A DNA stretch of 64,000 nt from Erwinia pyri (GCF_030758455.1 NZ_CP132354.1:1-64000), one strand, 5' to 3'; shown: positions 9,629-19,787, counted from the first letter of the stretch. Made by a program: numbers and translations. The notes: generated from the letters alone by a model not told the origin.

Positions 9629-10570
9629 ATGAAGATGAAAAACAGCACCCCAACCCCTCATGATGCCACCTTCCGGCAATTCCTCACGCAGCCCGAGATC
9701 GCTCGGGACTTTATGGAACTCCATCTTCCGGCAGAGCTGCGCGCGCTGTGCGACCTCAGCACCCTTAAGCTGGAGTCCGGATCCTTTGTCGAGGACGACC
9801 TCCGCCAGTACTTCAGCGACGTCCTCTACAGCCTGAAGACCACCGCCGGGGACGGCTACGTTCACGTGCTGATTGAGCATCAGTCGTCTCCGGACCGGCA
9901 TATGGCCTTTCGCCTGCTGCGCTACGCCGTGGCGGCCATGCAGCGCCATCTTGAGGCGGGTCACAGGAAGCTGCCGCTGGTGATACCCGTGCTGTTCTAT
10001 ACCGGAAAACGCAACCCTTACCCGTATTCCACCCGCTGGCTGGATGAATTCGATGACCCGGCAGTGGCAGAAAAACTCTACGGCGGCGCCTTTCCCCTGA
10101 CAGACATCACCGTTATCCCGGACGATGACATCATGGATCACCGCAGTATGGCGGCCCTCACGCTCCTGCAGAAGCATATTCACCAGCGCGACATGGCCGC
10201 ACTGACCGACCGGCTGGCCACCCTGCTGATGGCAGACTATCTTTCTTCACCTCAGGTGACGGCGCTGATACACTATTTACTGCAGGCGGGAGAGTCGGCC
10301 GACTCCGAAGCCTTTGTTCGCGAACTGGCACAGCGTGTGCCGCAACACGGAGACGCACTCATGACCATCGCACAGCAGCTTGAACAGAAGGGCATTGAGA
10401 AAGGACGGCAGGAGGGGATCCAGCTTGGAGAGCAGCAAGGCATTGAAAAGGGCGAGCGCGAAGCAACCCTGAAAATTGCGCGAACCATGCTGCAGAATGA
10501 CCTTGACCAGAATATCATCATGCAGATGACCGGCCTTACGGAAGATGAGCTGGCGCAAATTCACCACTGA
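9629..10570 (+). CDS. Rpn-family recombination-promoting nuclease / putative transposase
   Basis: About 313 residues. The N-terminal TPTPHDATFRQFL, then FVEDDLRQYFSDVLYSL and VHVLIEHQSS give the PD-(D/E)xK-like D...E-x-Q core of Rpn (YhgA-like) proteins; PYPYSTRWLDEFDDP and the LPLVIPVLFYTGKR strand are also characteristic. The C-terminus has the usual variable, repeat-rich helix (EKGRQEGIQLGEQQGIEKG). Rpn proteins are DNA endonucleases that raise RecA-independent recombination and have phage-defence links. The frame opens at 9599, but the ATG at 9629 after AGAGAG is a more usual start. It lies directly after the IS903-like element, at the border of the defence-like island. Confidence 0.9.
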   Translation: MKMKNSTPTPHDATFRQFLTQPEIARDFMELHLPAELRALCDLSTLKLESGSFVEDDLRQYFSDVLYSLKTTAGDGYVHVLIEHQSSPDRHMAFRLLRYAVAAMQRHLEAGHRKLPLVIPVLFYTGKRNPYPYSTRWLDEFDDPAVAEKLYGGAFPLTDITVIPDDDIMDHRSMAALTLLQKHIHQRDMAALTDRLATLLMADYLSSPQVTALIHYLLQAGESADSEAFVRELAQRVPQHGDALMTIAQQLEQKGIEKGRQEGIQLGEQQGIEKGEREATLKIARTMLQNDLDQNIIMQMTGLTEDELAQIHH

Positions 10571-11111
10571 CTAGCCCGGCCATTTTCCCGGGCGCTCTTC
10601 CTGGCATCCCGATACGCCTTCTGATGCGCCCGGTTCCTTTTGAGGACGGGGTGTCCGCTGTGAAGCCTGCCAATAAAGTTTTTTGGGATGCGTCCTCCGC
10701 ATTTCGACCGGATAATTTGTCAGCACACCTCTGAGTCAAAAAAACGCAGTCTTCCCGGCCAGCACACCTTTATTATCGGTATCAGTATGCTTCCGTCCGT
10801 GGCTTGTGCTGATACTTTCTGAAGAAAGTGCCCGTCGTTTATGGCGTAATATCCTTCTGTGCTTCAGCCGGAAACAGGCGAGCGTGCGCTCTTGACCAGA
10901 TGCGACCAGTTATGCTCAGGATTTGTTCAGGAGACTTTTATTTCGTACAGGCGGCGTGGCATGATGATAACCGCAGCGAGATGCTCTGCATTTTTTTGGC
11001 ACTGCCGAAAGCAGTTTCATTGAGCGACAGGGATCCAGAATTGCCAGAGGCTCAGCCAGTAGAGAATGACCCGCCCCGGGTTTTCCGGCCGCATAATTCA
11101 GGGAAGAAACA
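10571..11111. other. Intergenic region before the Gabija locus
   Basis: About 540 bases without a supported gene. A frame at 10828-11124 overlaps the gajA start but shows no domain and odd composition. The region presumably contains the gajA promoter; I cannot locate it with confidence. Confidence 0.4.
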
Positions 11112-12673
11112 ATGCCCGTCATAACGCACCTGATGCTCAAAAATTTCAGAAAGTTTTCTTGGCTGTCTCTTTCTTTCCAGCCTAGCAGAAATGTGATCAT
11201 CGGAGACAACGAGTCCGGTAAAAGCAGCATCCTGCTGGCGCTGGATCTTGTACTCAGCGCCAGCCGGCACAGGGTCGAAACGCTGGGCATTGAGTCGCTG
11301 CTTTCACTGAATGTCGTTGAGGCCTTTCAGGCCGGGGAGCGGCGTGCTGATCTTCTGCCTGAGCTGGTGGTCGACGTGTTTCTCAGTAATGGCGGAAATC
11401 CCGACCTGAACGGCCGGCAAAACCTGACCGACAGAGAGGCCGACGGGCTCAGAATGTGCATTGCCCCGATGATGGATGAGTACAGTCGGGATATCTGCCA
11501 CATCCTGGAGCAGGACCCGTCAAATTTCCCCTATGAATATTATGCCGTAAAGTTCACCACATTTTCTGGCAGCCATTGTGCAGGTTTCCGGCGTTATCTT
11601 CGTCATCTGCTGCTTGACAGCACCCGTATAGACAGCGATCACGCCGCTCAAGAGTTACCCGCGCCGTCTATGGCGTAAACGTTCCCCTGCAGGACCGGTA
11701 CAGGCTGGAAAATACCTGGCGGCAGCAGAAAAATCTCTTTCGGGAACAGCATCTTTCTGGTGTGAATAACGGGCTGGAAACGTATCAGTTCAGTGTCCGG
11801 TCTGGCGCCCGGGCCTGCCTTGAAGCCAATCTCGACATTACCGAAGAGGGCGTTCCGATCCGGAACCGGGGCAAGGGCAGGCAGTGCTTTATCAAAACCG
11901 AGTTTGCGCTGCGCCGGCGGGAGCAGCAAGGTGAACTGCACGCGCTGCTGCTTGAAGAGCCGGAAAATCACCTCAGCCACATCAGCATGAAAAAACTCGT
12001 CAGTCAGCTGGCGGCAGAACGGCACACACAGCTGTTTATCGCCACGCACAGCAGCCACATTTCATCCCGTCTGGATCTGCGTAATGCCATCCTGCTCGGG
12101 GAAAGCGGTCCTGTGCTGCTGCAGGAGCTGTCGGAAGACACGGCCAGCTTTTTCATCAAGGCGCCGGACAATAACGTGCTGGAGTTCGCGCTCGCACGAC
12201 GGGTTATTCTGGTTGAAGGGGATGCGGAATTTATCCTTATTGAGGCGTTTTACCGCAGCCTGACCGGGCGCGCTCCGGAAGACGACGGGATACACGTTAT
12301 AGCCATCGGCGGGACAAGCTTCTGGCGCTACCTTGAGCTGGCGCGGCTGCTGGGTAACCGGGTAGCCGCACTCCGCGACAATGACGGAAATTATCAACAA
12401 AACTGCGTTGAACGCTATGAGTCTGTGCTCTGCGCGGGTACGCGGGTATTTGCTGACATGGATAGCCGCCGGTCCACCTTCGAGATCAGCCTATACCAAG
12501 ACAACGCAGCGCTATGTGAGGCCACCTTTTACACGCCCCGGCGCCGACTGACGGTGCAGGAGTATATGCTGTCAAACAAGACTGAGGCCGCCTTCAGGCT
12601 GCTGAGGGAGCACGGGGAAGATCTGTCGGTACCAGCCTATATTTGCGAGGCCATCGCATGGATAAGCGCGTAG
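11112..12673 (+). pseudogene. gajA: Gabija GajA-like OLD-family ATPase/TOPRIM nuclease, frameshifted
   Basis: Two frames together make one OLD-type protein. The first (11112-11678) has the Walker A GDNESGKSS (residues 31-39). The second (open from about 11642, usable GTG at 11762) carries the Walker B LLLEEPENHL, the sensor THSSHIS and the TOPRIM motifs ILVEGDAEFILIEA and DNDG. The frame change falls at about 11640-11655: before it DSTRIDSDHA, after it SRVTRAVYGVNVPLQDRYRL, both fitting the family. A single base lost or gained there would explain it. GajA is the DNA-nicking half of Gabija antiphage defence; it overlaps gajB by 16 bases. A sequencing error cannot be excluded. Confidence 0.8.
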
Positions 12674-13680
12674 TCTTTGCCGTCGCCGGCTCCGGTAAAA
12701 CCACCCTGCTGGTAGAGCGTCTCCGGGAAGACAGCTGCGCTCTTGTTCTGACACATACGGTGAATAATGAAACGCATCTGCGTGCCAAGATTATTAACCG
12801 CTTCGGCTTCCTGCCGGACGGTATCCGGGTAATGACCTGGTTTGAGTTTCTGCACGGATTCTGCTGTCGGCCACTGCTGCAGCAGCAGATGGGGATCCAG
12901 GGCATGAGCTTCAGTCAGCCGCCGCAAAAAATTCGCCGGTCAGACCGGCTTCATTTTCAGGATCGGACAGGACGTATCTACCACTGCCGGCTTTCCCTGC
13001 TGCTGATGTACCGTGAAATGATGCCGGAGATCCGCGTCCGGCTTGAACGTTATTATGATGAGTTACTGGTTGATGAAGTGCAGGACTTCGCCGGCCATGA
13101 CTTCAATTTTTTACTGGAGCTGTGTGCGGCAAGGGTGTCAGTGATGCTTGCAGGCGATTTTTATCAGCATACGTTCGACACGAGCCGGGATGGTGCTACC
13201 AACGCTACTCTGCACGATGACATTTACCTCTATGAAAGCCGCTTTCGCGCGGCGGGTATCATGTCCGATCGGGAAACGCTCAGTAAGACGTGGCGATGTT
13301 CACAGACGGTCTGCGCATTCATTTCCGGATATCTGAACATAGGTATTGAGGCCCACGTCCCGCATACGACCCTGATTGAGCATGTCAGCGATCCGGCACG
13401 CGCCGCCGCTCTGCATGCGGATGGAAGCATTATCAAGCTGTTCTACCGCGAACACCATCGATACGGATGCTTTTCGATGAACTGGGGCGCCAGTAAAGGG
13501 CTCGATCACTTTCATGACGTCTGCATCGTGATGGGCGCAGAGCACTGGCGTAACCTGACCCGTTGGACGCTACAGGCGCTGCAGCCTTCCTCACGAAACC
13601 GCCTTTACGTGGCCTGCTCTCGCGCCCGGGGAAATATCTGGTTCGTCCCGGAAACCCTTCTTCGTCCGTTCAGGACCTGA
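12658..13680 (+). CDS. gajB: Gabija GajB-like UvrD/Rep-type helicase
   Basis: A 340-residue superfamily 1 helicase. Motifs in order: I AVAGSGKTT (residues 8-16), II DEVQD (139-143), III MLAGDFYQ, IV TWRCSQTV, V NWGASKGLDHF, VI RNRLYVACSRAR. It is shorter than typical GajB (about 490 residues) because accessory subdomains are reduced. The start ATG at 12658 lies inside the end of gajA (ATG...TAG overlap), so translation is likely coupled. With GajA it defines a class 2 OLD / Gabija operon, where the helicase subunit is thought to sense DNA ends or ssDNA produced during phage growth. This gene itself shows no lesion. Confidence 0.85.
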   Translation: MDKRVVFAVAGSGKTTLLVERLREDSCALVLTHTVNNETHLRAKIINRFGFLPDGIRVMTWFEFLHGFCCRPLLQQQMGIQGMSFSQPPQKIRRSDRLHFQDRTGRIYHCRLSLLLMYREMMPEIRVRLERYYDELLVDEVQDFAGHDFNFLLELCAARVSVMLAGDFYQHTFDTSRDGATNATLHDDIYLYESRFRAAGIMSDRETLSKTWRCSQTVCAFISGYLNIGIEAHVPHTTLIEHVSDPARAAALHADGSIIKLFYREHHRYGCFSMNWGASKGLDHFHDVCIVMGAEHWRNLTRWTLQALQPSSRNRLYVACSRARGNIWFVPETLLRPFRT

Positions 13681-13999
13681 TCGTTAATGCCGTACTGTCA
13701 GGCAGCATGGGCGGGCAGCGTTCAGTTCTGAGGATGAGACCGTCTTCTCCCGGATGCAGCCGCGCGAGCCGGCCAGCCTCGCAGTGTCATTTCTCCAGAA
13801 TCCTGCCTGTGCAGCAGACTGACTGTACTGCCGTATTTGGGTGGTGGGCTCTTCGCGAAAATGCGCCAGATCCGCGGGTATAAATTCTGGTCGGGGCAGT
13901 TCTGCCGGTGCCGGACCCGGAAAATTCATGGTTCAGAGAGGGAAAGTATTTTTTTGGATGCAGAAGCGTTTCCTGAGACAACGCTGCAGTCAACCTCCA

Positions 14000-14880
14000 T
14001 CAGTTTGTAATTAAACGCCCGCCCGGGAAACCCGGCAGCAACAGCTGGCTGGCCTCGTCCGGATCCATGGAGAACCGCACCCCGAGCTGTCGCGCCACGT
14101 CCATTGCGAACACCCGGGTGTACCACTCGGTGGACTTGGCGTCCTTGTGGCCCATCAGGGTCTGGATCACCTTCTGCGGCACCTGGTGCTGCACCAGGTG
14201 CATCGCAAACGAGTCCCGGAACGTCTTTGGCGTCACCGGGCGCACCGATAACGTGACACCGTCACGCACGGCGGCCGCCACCGACTGGCTTATCCAGCTG
14301 CGTGCCGTGTCCTCACTCTTTATATCCCACAGTCGTGCGCCGCCCGCCGGCTGCGCCGTCGCAAACCACTCCCTGAGCCGCTGCACGTATCCGCCGTCGG
14401 TCAGCGGCACCGCGCGCGGCGGGTTGTCGCGGATCTGCGCCTGCGTGTCGCGCTCCGCCTGCTGCTCCTCCTTCGTCGGCCGGCCGCGCCGGCGTCCACG
14501 GCTTCCCGCCGCCTCTTCCAGCCGGCGCTGTTTGAGGGTTCTGAGCACCACGAACGGCGAGGCCAGCGGCGCGCCGGTGACAGGATCGTCCAGCACGAAG
14601 TCCTCTTTCGTCAGCGGCAGTATTTCGTTCAGCCGCCCGCCGGTGTTCCACAGGGTGTCGGTGAACAGGCGCTTTTAAGGTCCGGCATCTTCGACAGCAG
14701 CACGGCCACCTCGGGTGCCAGCAGGTAGCGGGGCATGTCGGTGCCGTAGGCGGCGGCGAGGTTTCGCAGGGCCCCCGCGCTTTCGTAGTCAAAGTAGCGC
14801 GCCGCAGTGGTATTGCTCATATTGTGAACGCTGACATCGCTGCGTGAATTCTGCCTGACTTCCGGGGGTAAGATGCCCAA
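14000..14880 (-). pseudogene. resD: ResD-like tyrosine recombinase, frameshifted
   Basis: Read from 14880 downward. The N-terminal frame (MGILPPEVRQNSRSDVSVHN) continues to PDLKSA near 14680, then the family sequence continues in another frame as LFTDTLWNTGGRLNEI, down to FRDSFAMHLVQHQVPQKVIQ and STEWYTRVFAMD. The R...HxxR...H...Y catalytic set is visible except that the expected HxFRxS reads KTFRDS. The shift is at a cttttaagg run (about 14676) and a single missing G would restore the frame. F-like plasmids carry resD near RepFIB to resolve multimers at rfsF; this copy is likely inactive unless the base is a sequence error. Confidence 0.75.
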
Positions 14881-14951
14881 TTTTTCATTCTCCGCGATCT
14901 GATGTCATGGAACGTATTTTCCCGCATCTGTCCAGAAAAAACGACCGCAAT

Positions 14952-14991
14952 AAATCGATCCACTGCGGATGCTGAACGGATCGATTTTTCG
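14952..14991. terminator. Hairpin with T-tract, terminator-like
   Basis: Perfect 10-bp arms aaatcgatcc (14952-14961) and ggatcgattt (14978-14987), followed by a short T run. It lies between divergently oriented resD and the HEPN/RES gene, so its use as a terminator is uncertain; a recombinase-binding site is another possibility. Confidence 0.5.
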
Positions 14992-15282
14992 GCTTTTTAC
15001 CCGTATACGGAGAATAACCTGGTCGGCGGAAATTAAAAAGCGGGGCGCCCACGTGCGGTACGGGCAGGATCAGAGCGTAACCTTCTGATGGTAAAGGAAA
15101 GAAGGCGAAACGGGCGGGGGAGAGCCGGTACCAGGCACTCTGGGCTGAATACCTGGTGAAAAGAAAAACAAGGAGATCACTGCCTGATAAAACTCCGGTT
15201 CACTTTCACCAATTCTCCCGACAAATGTTACTCTGATGAAAAGCGGACAAAACCTGCAGCTGGCTCTGATATCGGGACAATC

Positions 15283-16672
15283 ATGAACGAAGATAAATAC
15301 ATATGTCATACCTGCGTGGGTGAAGAATATATCAGAAATCATATACGGGAAAAAGGGAAGGCTAACCGTAATTGCAGCTACTGCAATAAACGCAAAAAGA
15401 ATGTGGTGCTGGATGAAATAGCCGGAATGCTTCATAAAATGTTTATGGAGCATTATGAGCAGCCAGAAGATGGTCCGTTTTATTATGACAGCGGTGAACC
15501 TGCTGAATTTATTATTCAGGATGAACTTCACGTTGATGAGGAACCAGCAAAAGACCTGTTAAACGTTATGATAGATATCTATAACGATCATTACGGCACT
15601 GAAATTATTTATGACGAAAGTTTCCATTTTACTAAATCAAAGCGTACAGTAAATTCAATGGGTTACGCATGGGAGAAAATGGAGGAATCTCATTAAAAAT
15701 GAGTCACGTTTCTTTAACCAGCACGTTAAAGAGTTTCTTGATGATTTGTTTTCCGATATTGAAATATTAAAAACGGACAAGAGCCAGAACGCCATCCATG
15801 AAGCCAGCAGTGAAAATATATTTTACAGGGCAAGGGTTTTTGAAAATATCGAAGACGCGGAGAAGGCGCTGGAGCATCCTGAACGGTTCTTCGGACCACC
15901 ACCGAACGAACTGGCCCGATCGGGCCGTATGAATGCGCATGGCATACCGGTTTTTTACGGCGCTACTGCCCCTGCTATCGCCGTGGCAGAGGTCAGGCCT
16001 GTCGTAGGCTGTTATGTCGTGGTGGTGCCATTCAGGCCGCTCAGGGAGCTAAAAATTCTGGATATATCGGCTCTGAACAACCTGACTGAGGTAAGAGGAA
16101 GCGTGTTTGATCAGCGCGTGGCAAATCTGAATGACAAAGCAAATTTTATGCGTACCCTGTCGAGAAAATTGACGCTGCCGGTCTCCGGGAAAAATCCTGA
16201 GAATGAGTATTTGATTACCCACGCCGTTTCCGAATATCTGTCTGTATCGGATAAATACAGGCTGGATGGAATAAGCTTTGATTCGACTCAGCATCCCCGC
16301 AGAAAGAGATCTGCCTGTAGGCATCAGAACGTGGTGTTATTCAGTAAGTCATCGGCAATCAAAGGTGCAGAACCTGATTCTCGTTCATATAACATAGAAC
16401 TTTTTGAACATGTTGAAGAGGATATATGGATGTTTGCACCGACCATTCAGCCGCTGGAAAGGAATAAACGAAATAAATATTCATTCTCTTGCTCCAGTGA
16501 GAAACAAAATTACTCACTTGAGATTTTATCCGACAGTATTGTGTTCCATAAAGTTAAAGGTGTTTATTATGAACCAGACCCCACAGATATCAGTCTTCTT
16601 GAACCGCTTTTTCCTAAAGACGGCACGCAGCTTACCCCCCTGAAAATGAAGACTTCATATAAATATATATGA
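15283..16672 (+). pseudogene. HEPN/RES N-terminal plus RES-domain protein, split by a frameshift
   Basis: The first frame (15283-15696) has a zinc-ribbon pair CHTC ... CSYC and then a helical region, like the HEPN/RES N-terminal domain 1 found fused to RES. The second frame (open before 15746) continues with IKNESRFFNQHVKEFLDDLF, the expected next segment, then the RES domain: FYRARVF, RMNAHGIPVFYGAT and AIAVAEVRP. RES domains degrade NAD+ in toxin systems such as Xre-RES. The frames join at about 15690 (aatctcattaaaaat), where removing one base gives a single protein of about 460 residues. No Xre antitoxin gene is adjacent. Domain identity is from memory of the family. Confidence 0.7.
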
Positions 16673-16849
16673 TGCACTATGCAGCCAGCCAGACTGGCGC
16701 TTAACGCCACTCTGTGCCGGTGGCAGTCCTGTCAGACAACATTGGGAATTATGCCAGGCACTCTGTAGCCAATGCCTGGTTTAAAAAATCAGTTTTATCA
16801 AGCCGCTGTCTGACGAAAAGCAGGATTATAAAATATTTTCTCGTTGTTG

Positions 16850-18439
16850 CTAACGTGCCGTCAGGGAGTGAAGAATTTTAAGATATTTATCCAGTTGACC
16901 ATCCCAAAATCCCGATGAGCATTTCTTAATTTCGCCTATTTTGTGTATCAAAGCTAATACACCGGTTCGAACGGGTTGTCTGTCTGCCAAATTAGCAGGC
17001 GAGTAAGATGCCAGATGCATTCCAAAATTCATTTTTCTTTTATGAATAACTGCATCATCAGATGAAGCTTTATCTATAATATCTGTGATTGCTATTTTTT
17101 TATCTTTGCACACGTCTATTAAATACTCTAATTCATCAACAGTAAGGTAATAAACCCTTTCCAGGGCAACAGGAAGATATCCGTACTTACTCTTTATTTC
17201 TAAATATAATCCTGGAGATATATTATTATTTAAGAAAGTCCCGGAAGAAATAAAATGATCTTGGTTAACAACTATGATAATAGAATCTTTCTCTGAAGGG
17301 GCTCTTTTTTCTATAGTATTGATCTGGTTGCAACAACCCTGAGCCTGAATAATGCCATGTTCAAAACTTGATTTTAGCTTACCCTTAAGATGAATTGGGT
17401 CGACAGATGTCTTAACCGCCCTATGGGGTTCAATAGCCTTGGAATCAATAAAAACATAACCGTCTCCTTCGCGCAACAGATAATCTACCATGACGTTCTC
17501 AATATTATTATCGCGATAAATCAAAGTGATATCTTCCTCCGTAACCAGATAAGGAAATGCCTGACGAATGTAGCTTTCCAGATAACGTTCCACCAAGGGA
17601 CCAAGCTTATCTTTATATTGACCAGAGTTATGTTCTTTCAGCACCATAGGAACGATTGAGGAAAACGAGCTTAGAAGAAGGTTTTTTGACAAAGTAACTA
17701 GAAAGTTATTTTCCATAAGAAAAGGCTTCCTTAATAGTGGAGTCTCTTCGAAATATTCAGAAACATGTTGTCTTTCAGCGCTGTATCCACTAAAAAAACC
17801 TGCTAGCTCTGTCTCCCGTAATGATAACAACGAGATATATTTCCTTAGCAGACCTTCGCCAAAATACGGATAAAGTGGCACTATCAAATCTCTCACATTA
17901 ATACATGTAGATTCAGTTTCTTTAATATTTATAACAATCGTCAGCAAGTAAAAAGAAATTGTATAATAGTCTTCAAGCTTCAGACCTGTCTGTGCAAGAA
18001 AGGTCTTCCTGAACCAAGGGGAATCACATTCACAGTGCCACTGGTATTGTCTTACCAGAGAATGCATACAGGAGTGAAACGAAGATTGATAGAAAACCTG
18101 ACCAATAATCATTCTTCTTAATTCAAGTTCAATACCTTCTGTTTTTTGCAAATCCGAAGCATCCGACTGCAGCTCATATATCCTGTTAATAATCGAGTTG
18201 AATTGTTGCTGGTTTATGTCAGTGGGGTTTTTATTGACGTTACCTGTATATTTCCATTTTAATGCCAGGAAGCAGCACCATGGAAAGTTTGATATTAGGC
18301 CATTTTCTGGTTTACGCAGTGACTGAAAATGAACATAAAGCATCTCTAAAAATGACTTATTTGAGTACCTGTTTAATTTTTTTCTGATCGCATCAACCTT
18401 ATTGCCATAATTGTTACGTGTTTTGATCTGCGGATACAC
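16850..18439 (-). CDS. Unrecognised 529-residue protein with PD-(D/E)xK-like nuclease signature
   Basis: I do not recognise a named family. Near residues 279-334 there is a helix with Glu (LGPLVERYLESYI, E285), then VMVDYLL (D319) and VFIDSKAIE (D332, K334): the spacing and the hydrophobic strand before D-x-K fit the PD-(D/E)xK nuclease fold. The N-terminal 270 residues are helical with no clear motif. The GTG start at 18439 has an AGGGGA site 6 bases upstream; there is no signal peptide. The gene is AT-richer than gajAB, suggesting separate acquisition, and stands alone between HEPN-type genes. A single-gene antiphage nuclease is a reasonable guess; GapS1-like proteins should be compared first. 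Confidence 0.6.
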   Translation of the reverse strand: MYPQIKTRNNYGNKVDAIRKKLNRYSNKSFLEMLYVHFQSLRKPENGLISNFPWCCFLALKWKYTGNVNKNPTDINQQQFNSIINRIYELQSDASDLQKTEGIELELRRMIIGQVFYQSSFHSCMHSLVRQYQWHCECDSPWFRKTFLAQTGLKLEDYYTISFYLLTIVINIKETESTCINVRDLIVPLYPYFGEGLLRKYISLLSLRETELAGFFSGYSAERQHVSEYFEETPLLRKPFLMENNFLVTLSKNLLLSSFSSIVPMVLKEHNSGQYKDKLGPLVERYLESYIRQAFPYLVTEEDITLIYRDNNIENVMVDYLLREGDGYVFIDSKAIEPHRAVKTSVDPIHLKGKLKSSFEHGIIQAQGCCNQINTIEKRAPSEKDSIIIVVNQDHFISSGTFLNNNISPGLYLEIKSKYGYLPVALERVYYLTVDELEYLIDVCKDKKIAITDIIDKASSDDAVIHKRKMNFGMHLASYSPANLADRQPVRTGVLALIHKIGEIKKCSSGFWDGQLDKYLKILHSLTAR

Positions 18440-18645
18440 TGGCTTCCCCTAAAGTAGATAACGCAGGATACTAAACCCGTTTTTTAAATCCCCAAGCATT
18501 GGGTGTAGCTGTCGGGAGAATGGATACCCTTGTTCAGAACATCCTGAACCGACGTTTACTTTACCGGGGCTATGCAAAGCTTTCAATCGCACTTGGTACT
18601 CTTGGCTGCATGCCGGGTCAGGGAATGAATAGGGATAAGTGAAGT

Positions 18646-19323
18646 TCACACCCGGCAGGACGGCGGAGTGGTCTCAGTGTCATACTCAGAAATGACGTTT
18701 CGGTGAACCAAATCATGCCGCGTATCGACAATGTATTTAAGTTTGCGCGTTGGCCACTGAGGAGGTTGATGCAGAACGGCACCGAAATACCTTTCAATAT
18801 GATCCACATTGTGGAAGGTCATTCTGCTGACGATGCACTGCACAGCATGGCGGTATTCATCTGCAGGTGCGTTGGCACTTGCGCAGGCGTCCAGAAAATC
18901 AGCCTGCTTTTTTCTCAGCCTAAACGCCTGCTGGTTCGCCCGAAATAACTGAAGATGAGGCTCATGATTAAGCAGCGCCCGGGCGCAGTACATTAGGCAG
19001 GCTTCCATCACACTTACACAGTGAACCCATGCCATACGCAAAACGATGTCCGGCTGAAACGCCAGATTAAGCCCCTGCAGTGTTTTCAGTTCTGAGAAGG
19101 CGTGCTCACAGCGTGCATCGACCGAGTTAAGAGAGGCCGATAGCTTCTCCTGCTGATAATCTTCGTAAGCCTGATCTGCCAGAAAGTCCTGCCAGTCGCT
19201 GTAATGCTGGGTAATAGAGTCCTACTCAGGCATGTCCGGCTCGACGTCCGGGTGATGCTCTGAAGCCCAGTCTTCAAAACGCTCTTCCTGCATGTCAAAC
19301 AGATGCTCTCTGGCACTCCCCAT
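18646..19323 (-). pseudogene. HEPN-domain protein with in-frame amber stop
   Basis: From the ATG at 19321-19323 (AGGAG 7 bases upstream) the frame reads through 33 codons, meets TAG at 19222-19224, and then continues open to 18646. The downstream part contains YIVDTRHDLVHRNV, with the R-x4-H motif of HEPN RNases, and the helical four-helix pattern expected of the fold. The total would be about 226 residues. HEPN proteins are commonly toxin or abortive-infection RNases. Either the stop truncates it, or the base is wrong, or an internal start (ATG at 19041) gives a 131-residue product that keeps the motif. Confidence 0.65.
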
Positions 19324-19375
19324 GCTTAAGCTCCTAAAGTCTGATTTTTTTTGGTCCTAATCGCTTTCCAGGAAA

Positions 19376-19711
19376 TGCGACCAGGCCGGACTCAGCCAGA
19401 TACTGATGACGCTGCGGCCTGAAAACGCCAAGCGGGTGCCCGCAGAAAATTTTGAGCGCTTCTGGCTGCCGGGGTGCAGCGGACATCTTTTAGTCCCTGA
19501 CGTCGGCTACGGGGTGCCGATTGTGAATGCAAACGGCGTGCTTAACCTAGGCTTCCGCTTTAAGGAAGAGATCTGCTCGTTGCACTGCTATACCGTGGAG
19601 GATGAACGCATCAGCCCGGTGCAAACGCTCACTGAAGCTGCCGACGCTCTGATTGCTGCCGTAGATAATGCTCTGAGCCCGTTCGCGAGAACGTTTGGTG
19701 CCGATGTCTGA
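19376..19711 (+). CDS. Small hypothetical protein, probably 5'-truncated
   Basis: The frame encodes a sequence around VGYGVPIVNANGVLNLGFRF and ends EAADALIAAVDNAL..., well-formed and followed by a good terminator, so it was a real gene. The in-frame stop closest upstream is at 19358-19360 and there is no obvious ribosome site, while DQAGLSQILMTLRPENAKRV reads as the middle of a domain. The start may therefore be lost. I do not recognise the function. Confidence 0.45.
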   Translation, partial: CDQAGLSQILMTLRPENAKRVPAENFERFWLPGCSGHLLVPDVGYGVPIVNANGVLNLGFRFKEEICSLHCYTVEDERISPVQTLTEAADALIAAVDNALSPFARTFGADV

Positions 19712-19713
19712 AC

Positions 19714-19740
19714 AAAAGGGGCGATCAGCGCCCCTTTCTT
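19714..19740 (+). terminator. Rho-independent terminator
   Basis: GC-rich stem aaggggcg / cgcccctt with a 5-base loop followed by tcttccc, 3-4 bases after the preceding stop codon. Confidence 0.8.
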
Positions 19741-19787
19741 CCCTAAGCCTCCTGGCGATTACTTAACGGCTGCGGCGACCGGGCCGT

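Noticed and set aside
10828..11124. 98-residue plus-strand ORF before gajA
   Set aside because: No domain, overlaps the gajA start, odd amino-acid composition; likely chance frame.
13563..13883. Frame overlapping the end of gajB
   Set aside because: Out-of-frame shadow of the gajB helicase motif VI region; the protein shows no pattern.
14067..14678. Plus-strand 203-residue ORF opposite resD
   Set aside because: Antisense to a recognisable recombinase; Arg/Ser-rich composition typical of shadow frames in GC-rich DNA.
15070..15531. Minus-strand hydrophobic ORF
   Set aside because: Antisense to the zinc-ribbon HEPN/RES N-terminal domain, which has clear motifs; the hydrophobicity is a reverse-frame artefact.
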